64,000 nt of DNA, from contig CAJNDS010002101.1 of the NCBI GenBank assembly GCA_905221605.1, forward strand, positions 189,001 through 253,000, given 5' to 3'. Below the pieces are notes generated by a model, which worked only from the letters and a program-made list of their open reading frames with translations, was not told the DNA's origin and searched no databases. Positions 43,428 through 52,222 of this stretch are shown one piece after another. Source of the DNA: Symbiodinium natans (Eukaryota > Sar > Dinophyceae > Suessiales > Symbiodiniaceae). Numbering within the stretch: position 1 is the stretch's first letter; every line of letters starts with the position of its first letter. Made by a program: the position numbers and the translations under genes.

Positions 43428-43542
43428 CTCATGAAAACCTGCTGAGGCACCCTTGCTTCCAGCAGCAACGGCTCGGGCATAATTAGGATTGTGCCCGACA
43501 ACACCCCAAGCTTTATTACCAGCTCCCCAAAAAGTCGCATAG
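43428..43542 (-). CDS. Candidate exon (minus) with GTGAAT donor
   Basis: CTGAGACAG before, GAG|GTGAAT after. One frame reads YATFWGAGNKAWGVVGHNPN, ARAVAAGSKGASAGFHE; another is also open (ETAMRLFGELVIKLGVLSGT). Confidence 0.45.
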
Positions 43543-43678
43543 CTGTCTCAGAGTAGGGTGCTGCCGTTTCCTGCTCTTTCGGTTCAGGGTAAACCCTCAA
43601 CCCTGAACCCCAAACCCTAAACCCTCAACCCTCAACCCTGAACCCTGAACCCTAAACCCTAAACCCTAAACCCTAAAC

Positions 43679-43777
43679 CCTTAGCTCCGCCTTGTTGTCG
43701 AAGGCGATCTGTGCCTTGCGCGCCAGCTCGGGATCGAAAGCCTTCATCTGCTCGATGTTCTCCTGTGCCGCCCGCAG
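43679..43777 (-). CDS. Candidate exon (minus) spliced directly at telomere units
   Basis: Exactly 33 codons: LRAAQENIEQMKAFDPELAR then KAQIAFDNKAELR. The acceptor is CCCTAAAG and the donor is GTTTAGGG, so both splice sites lie in telomere-type units. Strongly protein-like, helical. Confidence 0.55.
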
Positions 43778-44060
43778 CTTTAGGGTTTAGGGCGAGGGTT
43801 TAGGGTGTAGGGTTTATGGTTTAGGGTTTAGGGTCTAGGGTCTAGGGTTTAGGGTCTAGGGTTTAGGGTTTAGGGTCTAGGGTTTAGGGCTAAGGGTGCA
43901 GGGTTTGCTTTGAGTCTTCTAGGGTTTAGGGCCATAGGGTTTCACTTGTTTGGGGGTTAAGATCTGAACCGGAGCCTGAGAGTAAGTAATGCCTGATGGT
44001 AGCTTTGTAGAAACACTCGGCATGTTTGACATCCCTTATTGGGTTTCGTGGGTGTTCCGG

Positions 44061-44328
44061 GGGGCCAACAAACCACATAAGCATAAAGATTCTACAAACA
44101 TGGTTTTCCAGAATCCCCCTTTATATCAAGGGATGAAGACTCGCATCCCTAAGGTTGTACCCCGAAAGGTTCCCCCTAATATACTTCAAATATGGCCCTT
44201 ATACTCCCTTAGGGATTCTTAAAAAGGGACCCAAAACCCAAGGGTACAACCTTAGGGGTCCAAGGTAGAACCCCTAGATAAAAGGGGCCCTTGTACTTCC
44301 TTGGGTTTACGTGGTTTGTTGGGCCCCT
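44061..44328. mobile_element. Large foldback element M6, 268 bp
   Basis: GGGGCCAACAAACCACATAA at the left is complementary to ACGTGGTTTGTTGGGCCCC at the right. A second inverted pair lies inside (CCTAAGGTTGTACCC near 44149 and GGGTACAACCTTAGGGG near 44243), so most of the element could fold as one hairpin. The 77-residue ORF inside is not a gene. Related text occurs at 45299-45412 and 49706-49833. Confidence 0.7.
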
Positions 44329-44457
44329 AATCTACCCCAACCTCTAAACAACAACTCTAAACAACAACCCTAAACCCCAAACCCTAAACCCTAAACCCCA
44401 AACCCCAAACCCTAAACCCTAAACCCCAAACCCTAAACCCTAAACCCTAAACACTAC

Positions 44458-44567
44458 GCCGATCTAGGTCCTGAGAGAAGGTGGCGCGCATCTGAGAGAT
44501 CGTCCTCCATCCGCCGATTGGGGGCCCAAAACACCCCAAAGTCTTGGCCTCCCAGCCCTTTGTGCAA
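44458..44567 (-). CDS. Candidate exon (minus) with GTAGTG donor
   Basis: CCCTAAACCCAGACCCAG before, GTAGTGTTTAGGG after. Reads LHKGLGGQDFGVFWAPNRRM then EDDLSDARHLLSGP. Confidence 0.5.
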
Positions 44568-44761
44568 CTGGGTCTGGGTTTAGGGTTTAGGGTTTAGGGT
44601 TTTGGGTTTAGGGTTTAGGGTGTAGGGTTTAGGGTTTAGGGTTTGTACGGCTTCGGGCAACCCTAGACCCTACCCTACGTAGACCCTACGCCCTAGATTT
44701 GGGACGAACCTGCCTCGAATTGTGGCGGCAGATCTTCATGTGTTTAGGGCTTAGGGTTTCC

Positions 44762-44842
44762 GTCTTTCGGGCCACTGGGATTTACAAGGAGCTTAGCCCA
44801 TCCAAAAGGCAGCGTACAGTAGCAGATGTTCACTGAAGGAGT
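44762..44842 (-). CDS. Candidate exon (minus)
   Basis: GGACTCCAG before. Reads SVNICYCTLPFGWAKLLVNP then SGPKDG. Downstream border unclear. Confidence 0.35.
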
Positions 44843-45022
44843 CTGGAGTCCAGGGTTTAGGGCTAAGGTTTAGCGTTTAGGGTTTAGGGTTCAGGGTTTA
44901 GGGTCCAGGGTTTAGGGTTCAGGGTTGGGTTTCGCACTGCGCAGAATTTCGCTGAAGGGGTGTAGATCTTTTGTCTAGGCTGGGGTCTTGGGCTTTGGAC
45001 TTCCGAGTTAGTAGCTAAACAC

Positions 45023-45071
45023 GAAATTCCGGAACCTTCATGCAACTTGTCCAGTGCATTGCACGTGCTTG
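45023..45071 (-). CDS. Candidate exon (minus)
   Basis: CCCTCAAAG before, GTGTTTAG after, the same donor string as at 41438. Reads QARAMHWTSCMKVPEF. Confidence 0.4.
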
Positions 45072-45453
45072 CTTTGAGGGAGGTGTTGGGTTTCGTGTTT
45101 AAAGTTTAGGGGCTCAGGCTCTGTTGGGTTGTTTGGGGTTTAGGGTTTAGGGTTTAGGGCTGCCCTTAAAACAGTGTGGATAAATTCCTGAGTATGATCC
45201 CTCTTAAACCAAATAGGGGGAAATATTACGTCCAGCAAGGATTCTCATCGAACGACGTTGGAAGCTACCGGCATGTTGGGGCAGAAACTACCTTGGACCC
45301 TTAAGGTTGTACCATTGGTTTGGGGGACCCGCTTTGAAGATCCTAAAGGTAGCATAAGGGCCATATTGGGAGTATATTCTGGGGAACCTTTAGGGGTACA
45401 ACCGTAGGGGTGCGAGTCTTAATCCCTTGAGCCCTCGACCCTGAGCGCTAAAC

Positions 45454-45768
45454 CTTGAACCCAGGCCCCAAGGCGGTGGCCCCTGGGCTGCTGGGCGTCG
45501 TCTGCGTTGAGGCCGAGCAGGTCAGTGCTGGGCTGTGTGGCCCTGGCGCGGTTTCCGGCACCGGCGTGGGCTGCGGCGGCCCAGGCGGTGGCTGCGGCGG
45601 CCCAGGCGGTGGCTGGGCGGAGTCCGGAACGGTACGTGGGCCAGTCCGGATGGTGAAAACCTCATTCTCGAGCAAGAATTGGGGCCGGCACGCTGCCACC
45701 TCTGCCTGGGCTTCGAGTTCTGCGTGGTCCAGATAGTGGATCTGAGACGTAGTTCGGCTAGGCGACAT
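45454..45768 (-). CDS. Candidate first exon (minus), proline-rich
   Basis: Opens with ATG at 45768 and gives 105 codons to AAG|GTTTAG. Reads MSPSRTTSQIHYLDHAELEA, then a (PPGPPQ)n tract. The GC-rich plus-strand ORFs opposite encode Gly repeats and look like shadows. Could be the start of the gene whose further exons lie at 45071-43073, but the phases between them were not all consistent. Confidence 0.5.
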
Positions 45769-45779
45769 GTAGTTAATTA

Positions 45780-46620
45780 GGGTTGGGGGGGAGGGGGTGG
45801 TATAGCCTTAAAGAACCCTAAACCCTACTTCCCAAACACACGTGATGTACGGTTGCTAGTCAAGCCTCAAACCCTAGACCCTAAACCCGAAACCTGAAAG
45901 CCAAGGCCCTGAACCCTAAACCCTAAGCCCTACACCCTAAGCCCTGAACCCTAAACCCTAAACCCTAAGCCCTAAACCCCAAACCCGAACCACATTCTAA
46001 GTGCCAAGCTGCAAAAAAAATCCTCGAATCGCAAGATGCGCTCTCTCCTACCTCTGGAGTAGACCCGGGAAAAAAGTATATACTTTTTGGGTATAAGTAG
46101 CTATAATGGGAACCCAAAACCAAAAAAGTATTAAAGTATAGTACTCCAAAACCCAGAACCCTAAACCCTAAACCCTAACCCCAAAACCAAAAAAAGTATT
46201 GAAGTATAGTACTCCAAAGCCCAGTCTATCCTCATCTCAAGGAGCTTGGACACGACCATAATGCCAGGGTGGCCTGGGCTGCGAGAGGGGGTTTTTGGGG
46301 GTTAGGGTTTAGGGTTTAGGGTTTAGGGTGTAGGGTTTAGGGTCTAGGGTTTCGGGTTCAGGGTTTAGGGCTTTGCGACTGGGGTTTGAGGGCTTTGGGG
46401 ATTCAGGGTTTTGGGGGTGTAGGGGTTCTTGGTGGTTTGGGGGTGTAGGGGTTTCGGGGGTTCTGGGTTGATGGTCTTGGGGTCCAGGGGTCTTGGGGTT
46501 TCGGTTTTGGGAGTTTCGGGTTCAGAGTTTTGGGCTTGTGGGTTTTGGCGTTGAGGCTTTGGGGTGTCAAGGGGTATCCTAAGCCTTAACCCTAAACCCT
46601 AAACCCTAAACCCTAAACCC
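45780..46620. other. Mixed spacer with two weak exon-like pieces
   Basis: Plus 45990-46050 reads KCQAAKKILESQDALSPTSG; minus 46220-46285 reads SPGHPGIMVVSKLLEMRIDW. 46060-46215 holds a repeated GTATTAAAGTATAGTACTCC motif. 46300-46560 is diverged TTTAGGG text. Confidence 0.35.
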
Positions 46621-46624
46621 TAAA

Positions 46625-46725
46625 CCCTGAAGTTCTAGCGGCTGAGGGTTTTTTCGGGGCTCTGGGGGGGCTGACTTGCGTGCGTTTTCGTACATCAACT
46701 CGGAGCCCCGAGCCCATTGGCGGTT
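46625..46725 (-). CDS. Candidate exon (minus)
   Basis: Reads SELMYENARKSAPPEPRKNP then QPLELQ, running into GGTTTAGGG. Likely follows the exon at 47037-47102. Confidence 0.4.
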
Positions 46726-46841
46726 TAGGGTTTAGGGTTTAGCGTCAACCCAACACCCCCAAACCCTAAGCCTCCCCCAGAACTTTCCGGTCTTCAGGAG
46801 CGCCGTTTCCTGGGCTCCTGGTTGATGAATCGGAACTGCTG

Positions 46842-47022
46842 CCCTAAACCCTAAACCCTAAACCCTAAACCCTAAACCCTAAACCCTAAACCCTAAGCCC
46901 TAAGCCCTAAGCCCTAAGCCCTCCCTAAGCCCTAAGCCCTAAGCCTAAGCCCTAAGCCCTAAGCCCTAAGCCCTAAGCCTAAACCCTAAACCCTAAACCC
47001 TAAACCCTAAACCCTAAACCTA
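46842..47022 (+). repeat. Telomere-like array with a long CCCTAAG block
   Basis: About 25 units: CCCTAAA at both ends, CCCTAAG in the middle. It is flanked on both sides by copies of one 36-bp exon-like sequence (46806-46841 and 47034-47069). Confidence 0.95.
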
Positions 47023-47036
47023 GGGGCTCCAGGTTT

Positions 47037-47102
47037 CTGAGGGCCCCGGCTGATGAATCGGAACTGCTGCTCCAAACCAAACTGCATGAAGATCTCGGGC
47101 AC
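47037..47102 (-). CDS. Candidate exon (minus), partly duplicated
   Basis: CCTCAGCAG before. Exactly 22 codons, VPEIFMQFGLEQQFRFISRG-PQ. Its last 36 bp recur at 46806-46841 (QQFRFINQEP) on the other side of a telomere-like array. Confidence 0.5.
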
Positions 47103-47132
47103 CTGCTGAGGTCTTCGTCTTCAGTCCATCCT

Positions 47133-47242
47133 TTAGGGTTTAGGGTTTAGGGTTTAGGGTTTAGGGTTTAGGGTTTAGGGTTTAGGGTTTAGGGTTTAGG
47201 GTTTGGGGTTTGGGGTTTGGGGTTTGGGGTTTGGGGTTTAGG
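47133..47242 (+). repeat. Telomere-like array, TTTAGGG orientation
   Basis: About ten perfect units, then five TTTGGGG units. Confidence 0.95.
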
Positions 47243-47444
47243 GGTCTTGAGGTTTGTGGCATCCCAGCAAACCATCTTCTCATATAAAGGGGAACCCCTT
47301 GTTTGGGGCTTAGCTACTTTATAAGGGAGCCCAAAACCCCCCCCTAAATCCTAAACCCTAAACCCTAAACCCTAGACCCCCAAAAAAAGGGTGAAGGGTA
47401 CCCCTGGGCTACCAAGTCGCGGGGTTTGGTGGCCTTCGTGGGGC

Positions 47445-47572
47445 TTAGGGTTTTGGGTTTTAGGGTTTTGGGTTTTAGGGTTTTAGGGTTTTAGGGTTTT
47501 AGGGTTTTAGGGTTTTAGGGTTTTAGGGTTTTAGGGTTTTAGGGTTTTAGGTTTTAGGGTTTAGGGTTTAGG
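47445..47572 (+). repeat. Telomere-like array dominated by the octamer TTTTAGGG
   Basis: About 15 units, mostly the 8-mer TTTTAGGG; counterpart of the CCCTAAAA arrays at 8868-9377 and 51020-51160. Confidence 0.95.
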
Positions 47573-47648
47573 GTTTGGGGTTGAGGGTGCGTCTGGGCGT
47601 CTGAGCTTCTGACTGCCGCGTGGAGTCAGATCGACACTTGAAGAAGCT

Positions 47649-47734
47649 TACCCAAAGAGCCCAATACCCCTTATGTTGAGGATCCCTATATAATTCAAGG
47701 TATATTCCTTAAGGGGTTTTGGGCTCTCTGGGTA
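47649..47734. mobile_element. Foldback element M7, 86 bp
   Basis: TACCCAAAGAGCCCAATACC...CCTTA faces TAAGGGGTTTTGGGCTCTCTGGGTA, with only a few mismatches in about 25 bp. Confidence 0.7.
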
Positions 47735-47884
47735 CCTCAGAATCGGCAGACAGTCAGAAAGCCAGACGCTCTGGTTGATTTGCGAACTCCTGAGTGTCTG
47801 CTGCGCGGCTAACGCCCCCACGCGCGACCTCGACCAAACAACTACCCTGCAGACTTATGACACCTCACGAAAACCCTAAAAACT

Positions 47885-47977
47885 GCTCAAACTTATACTA
47901 ACAGTCTCAATAGGCATTATAGTACCCCCTTAGCATCCCCATTAAGGACTGTTCGTACAAGCACAAAACATCCCAAC
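47885..47977. mobile_element. M1 foldback element at the end of an exon-like ORF
   Basis: Shares TAGGCATTATAGTACCCCCT and the GGACTGTTCGTAC...ACATCCCAAC arm with M1. The minus-strand coding-like segment 47980-48114 stops exactly at its terminus, where the element supplies GTGTTGGGATG, a GT. Confidence 0.65.
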
Positions 47978-47979
47978 AC

Positions 47980-48114
47980 CATACGCCTCTGGAGCTCGTT
48001 GTGATCCTCCTTCCACCTGTTCACTTCCCGCTTGTCCTGGGAATTTCCCCTGTTGTTCTTCATCAAGGCAGTGTTACTTCTTGGGCCTCCCTGCGGGCTT
48101 GGCTGCTCGACCAT
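47980..48114 (-). CDS. Candidate coding segment (minus), ends at an M1 element
   Basis: Reads MVEQPSPQGGPRSNTALMKN, NRGNSQDKREVNRWKEDHNE, LQRRM. Hydrophilic; family not recognised. The frame runs into the M1 foldback at 47977, which begins with GT. Confidence 0.4.
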
Positions 48115-48303
48115 GAACCAGTGTCGAAGTTGTAAGTCGAGGGTTCTCTCAGGGCTGGTTCGTCTTCACGTAAGCCGCTTTGAGCTCTTTTTGGGAAGAC
48201 ACTGCTGCCAAAAAGTAATTCCTCATCACGGTCTCTTTCTCGCTATCCGATCGAAATTTAGCTCCCTTCGCCAGACACCATGGCCAGGCTAGCGGCTGCG
48301 TCA

Positions 48304-48491
48304 TCATGCGTAGAAGCGGGGCAGGGTACTGCTGAATATAGCCGTGCGAGATTGTATGAGTGCACGAATCCTCTCCTGGACACTTCCGCCACGCAGAAGT
48401 CCATCAGCGCCGTGGCGAAAGCACAGCGACAGCTCTTTCTCGTCTTCCTTGCCTAACTGTGCTATGGCATTTGGAAGTTCTTTGTACAATC
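48304..48491 (-). CDS. Candidate terminal exon (minus)
   Basis: Reads LPNAIAQLGKEDEKELSLCF, RHGADGLLRGGSVQERIRAL, IQSRTAIFSSTLPRFYA, then TGA at 48304. CCCTGAG precedes it. No family recognised. The G-rich tract begins 36 bp upstream of it. Confidence 0.45.
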
Positions 48492-48526
48492 CTCAGGGAC
48501 CAAGTTGCCGCCTTCATCGCCACCTG

Positions 48527-48650
48527 GGGGGGGAGGGGGGGGAGGGGGGGGCGGGGAAGGGGGGGGGAGGGGGGGGGGGGGGGGGGGGGAGGGGGAGGGG
48601 GGGGGAGGGGGGGAGGGGGGGGGGGGGGGGGGGGCGGGGGGGGGGGGAAG
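48527..48650 (+). repeat. G-rich, strand-asymmetric tract
   Basis: About 124 bp of G runs broken by single A (rarely C). The sequence could form G-quadruplexes. Gly-rich ORFs across it are not genes. Confidence 0.93.
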
Positions 48651-48651
48651 G

Positions 48652-49225
48652 TCGAGAGTTTAGGGTCGCTAAACTTTAAGGGGGTAGAAGGAGGGACCCC
48701 TACTTCTAGGGACCCTGAATCGTATTCCCTTTTTCACCCCTACCCTATACACCAAGGTAGCCCCCAAAGAACCCCCAGAAAGTTTCTAAATCCCTTGTAT
48801 GGGCCCCTCCTTCAGTTCCTTGAAAAGGGTTTAGGGTTTAGGGTTTAGGGTTTAGCCCTGAACCCCAAACCCTCAACCCTCCCGTGGGCTCACCCCTCAA
48901 GAGCAAAGAGCCCACAGTATGCTCATGTGGCAGTCACAGGGCCCTGTTGTAACCAAACAGTCCTCATCATTTAGGTGTCCCTAAACCCTCAGCCCTAAAC
49001 CCCGAACCCATTTGAACCCGGTCCTCCCTTGGACCCATTGATCCACCCAAGACCTTCAGACGCTGCAAAACCCTTAAACCCCGAGTCCCTAAGACCCTCA
49101 ACCCTCAGTCCATAAACTCCGCACCCCAACCCTAGATTCTACAGACTACTGAACCCCTGTAGCCCTAAACCCTAATTAAACCCTTAGACCCTGTGCCCCG
49201 AAACCCTAAACCCTAAACCCTAAAC
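48652..49225. other. Spacer without a supported gene
   Basis: 48670-48830 resembles a diverged foldback; 48860-49225 is diverged CCCTAAA text. Confidence 0.4.
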
Positions 49226-49230
49226 CCTAT

Positions 49231-49307
49231 GCCACTACGTCCAGCGGGCCTTCTCGGCACAGCGGCGAAAGCTGCGGACAAAGGCCTATGAAGCAAGCAG
49301 TCCGGGT
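49231..49307 (+). CDS. Candidate exon (plus)
   Basis: Reads HYVQRAFSAQRRKLRTKAYE then ASSPG, followed by GTAGGC. A CCCTAAA array precedes it. Confidence 0.4.
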
Positions 49308-49705
49308 GTAGGCTTGAAACAGGGCTGAGAGGGGTTTAGGGTATAGGGTATAGGGTTTAGGGTTTAGGGGCTCATACAGGCTACAATTTTGGGCTTTGTG
49401 TGGGTTTAAAGGGTTTAGGGCTTGAGGTTGCAGGCTTCTAGGGTTTCGTGTGACGCTTCTGGGCTTTGGTCACGAAAGTTCGTGTCTAGGGTTGGAGCAG
49501 CCGAGGGTTTCTTCCTGGTGCAAAACCCAGGGCTTAGAGTTTGGGGTTTAGGGTTTGGGGTTTAGAATTTGGGGTTCAGGGCTTTTGCTATGCGTCGTGG
49601 GGTGCTTCTCGGATGGAGACCCTGAATCCCGCACTCTCATCCCAGCACTTCTTAGGGGGGCCCGAGGGCTTCCCCTCAGTTTCATTCTAGGGATTCTACC
49701 TCGGA

Positions 49706-49833
49706 CCCCTAAGGTTGTACCCTAAACCCTAAGCCCTAAGCCCTAAACCCTTTTTAAGGATAAGGACCATATTAGTAGTAGATTAAGGGGCACCTTTCGG
49801 GGTACGAGTCTTCACCCCTTGATTCATAAACCC
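49706..49833. mobile_element. M6-related foldback fragment with telomere-like insertion
   Basis: GGACCCCTAAGGTTGTACCC is followed at once by CCCTAAG/CCCTAAA units and then by the other half of the element (TTAAGGGGCACCTTTCGGGG). Confidence 0.55.
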
Positions 49834-49834
49834 G

Positions 49835-51000
49835 ACAGGCGTTAAACCCCTAAGCCCTCAAGCCCTAAACCCCAGCCCCACACCCAAAACTTTAAGCCCT
49901 AAACCCTAAACATATACTGAACCTGGAACCCTAGCAGCAATTATGGTTTTAGCCGATATTAGCTGTTTCTTAGGAAGTCATTCCCAAGTATCCCTAAGAA
50001 ACCCTAAACCCTAAACTCAAAGGTTTGGACACCAGGGTCCTCGCTAAGCTAGGAATCACTATGGACTCTTTTGCTATCATATGGTGAGCTCTCTACATGA
50101 GGGTTTAGGGTTTAGGGTCCCTTCTAGGGTTTACTAGTAGAACTCCGCATCTTTAGCGCACTCAAGAATGGACCATAATTTTGCCAAGCTCATGACCAAA
50201 TTGCTCTGCTTTTTCATGGGGTCTAATACTTTCTTCTGCAACAGCCCAGGAATGAACACGGACACACGGTTTGCTATTCCTTCCAAATAAGGAAAGCGAA
50301 AGAGTCCGAAAGAAATCAACGTTAAGCAAAGGGAAGGGAACCTAAAGCCCGAAACCCTAAACCCTAAACCAGAAACCCTAACCCTCAGCCCCTAAACCCT
50401 AAACCCTACACCCTAAACCCTAAATCCTAAACCCTAAACCCTAAACCCTAAGCCCCAGCCCGAAGTCAGGGGGTCCGCAAAAGGGCTTTGGGCTGCCGAG
50501 ACACGAAGAACACCCTAAAGCTCTTTAGGGTTTAGGGTTTAGGGTTTAGGGTTTAGGGTTTAGGGTTTAGGGTTTAGGGTTTAGGGCAACCTAAACCCTA
50601 AACACTGAACACCGGGTTCTAGGCTTTCGGGCTTAGCGTACAAGGATCCTGGGCTTCGGCTTCAGGGAGCCTTGAAGCCCTGAACTCTTGAAGGGGACAG
50701 CCCTTTAGGGTTTAGGGTTTAGGGTTTAGGGTTTAGGGTTTAGGGCTAGGGTTCAGGGTGCTTAAGGGACGCCAAACTATCATGCTGTTCCCCCCTTAAA
50801 TAACCTTAAGTAAGCTTAGTTCTCCCTAGGTAGCCTTAATTATGGGGGGAACCTAGGGGGGTAGTAAAGTTCTTCAGGGAGAGGGTTCAAGGCGGGTAGG
50901 TACCCAGGGAACTTTAGAGAAGCTAGGGAGCCTTCAAGATTTAGATGCCCCCTTGAACCCCCCTCCCTTAAGAACCCTAAACCCTGAACCCTAAACCCTA
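49835..51000. other. Spacer with short arrays
   Basis: Arrays at 50345-50455 (CCCTAAA), 50526-50587 and 50707-50760 (TTTAGGG). Minus 50134-50319 is open (SFGLFRFPYLEGIANRVSVF) but without clear borders. 50770-50960 is a foldback-like segment. Confidence 0.35.
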
Positions 51001-51003
51001 AAT

Positions 51004-51160
51004 CCCAAAACCCAAAACCCAAAACCCTAAAACCCTAAAACCCTGAAACCCTGAAACCCTAAAACCCTAAAACCCTAAAACCCTAAAACCCTAAAACCCT
51101 AAAACCCTAAAACCCTAAAGCCCTGAAACCCTAAACTAACCCTAAAACCCTAAACCCTAT
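51004..51160 (+). repeat. Telomere-like array, CCCTAAAA octamer
   Basis: About 18 units, mainly CCCTAAAA, with CCCTGAAA variants. Confidence 0.94.
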
Positions 51161-51304
51161 TATAACCAACTTGTGGAGCTCAGGGGCCATGGTCGGCAAG
51201 GCGTTGCAAAGGCAATGGGACGATGCAGCGCGAGGGTAGCAGGTGCCGACTGCGAGCCAATGGCGTTGCCGCGTTTGGGGGGCTGAGCTGCGGTCAGGAT
51301 CTCC

Positions 51305-51515
51305 TCTAATATGTAAATACATGAATAAATAAATAATATAAATATTTATTTATAAGTGAATATAAGTATAAATATAAATGTAAAAATAAATAGAAATATA
51401 AATATGAATATAAATATTAATATCCATAAATAAATAAGTATAAATATATATATATATATACATGTATATATATATATATATATCAATATTTATATTATAT
51501 ATATGTATATCATAG
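51305..51515 (+). repeat. AT-rich low-complexity block
   Basis: About 210 bp of (A/T)-only text with TAAATA/TATAAA periodicity, ending in (AT)n around 51448-51484 and 51490-51512. Smaller AT blocks lie at 15664-15733 and 33776-33816. Confidence 0.93.
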
Positions 51516-51648
51516 CAGGGAACCCCAAGAATAGACCTAGAATAGACTTGGACATCGCTGTTTGCTGTGTATCTCTTTTCCTGGCCAACTCTCCTTGTTC
51601 TACAATCACAGGGTTTAGGGTTTAGGGTTTAGGGTTTAGGGTTTATTG

Positions 51649-51744
51649 GCGAGGCCTCTCCCCCTTGGCGACCTGCTACTCTATGCCCTGTGGATGCTGG
51701 TGTCACTTGCCTCTCCGGATCTCTCTGGCATGGCGAGAAAAAGG
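51649..51744 (+). CDS. Candidate exon (plus)
   Basis: Reads GEASPPWRPATLCPVDAGVT then CLSGSLWHGEKKAG, between two TTTAGGG runs. Borders unclear. Confidence 0.25.
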
Positions 51745-52083
51745 CAGGGTTTAGGGTTTAGGGTTAAGGGTTTAGGGGGCCCTATGTAATTTAGATAACT
51801 CACAACACAAAATTATAATAGCAAAAACTCTGAGTCAGGAGTGGGAAGAGATGCAGTTTAAGCTGGGTCCCCCAATTGCCAGGCTTGACCACAAGGAAAG
51901 CAGAAACCGGACTGATAGGGATCACGAAGCAAAGGAACGCCGGAGGCCTCGAAGCCTTCGCAAAGCAATCTAAACACAAGGAGCAAACAAACTCGATAGC
52001 TCAAAAACTGTCAGCAAGGTTTTTTCTGCGATCCTCAATCATCGCCAGCATAGGGACACCTCCAGCTTATGGTCTTCGGGTAC

Positions 52084-52222
52084 AGTACACCTTAAGGGAT
52101 GTTCCCCCTTATACTAGCAGTCCCCCCTCATAGGGATTATACTCGGGGGTACTCTAGCCCTAAGCCCCAAACCCTAAACCCTATAGGGACTGTTCGTATA
52201 ACGGGGAACATCCCAAAGTACA
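52084..52222. mobile_element. M1 foldback element interrupted by telomere repeats
   Basis: Arms GTACACCTTAAGGGATGTTC and, on the other side, GGGAACATCCCAAAGTACACC. A run of CCCTAAG/CCCCAAA/CCCTAAA units sits inside at about 52156-52184. Confidence 0.65.

Noticed and set aside
48344..48848. Gly-rich plus-strand ORFs of 111 and 162 residues
   Set aside because: They read through the G-rich tract; the minus-strand frame ending at 48304 is more protein-like.
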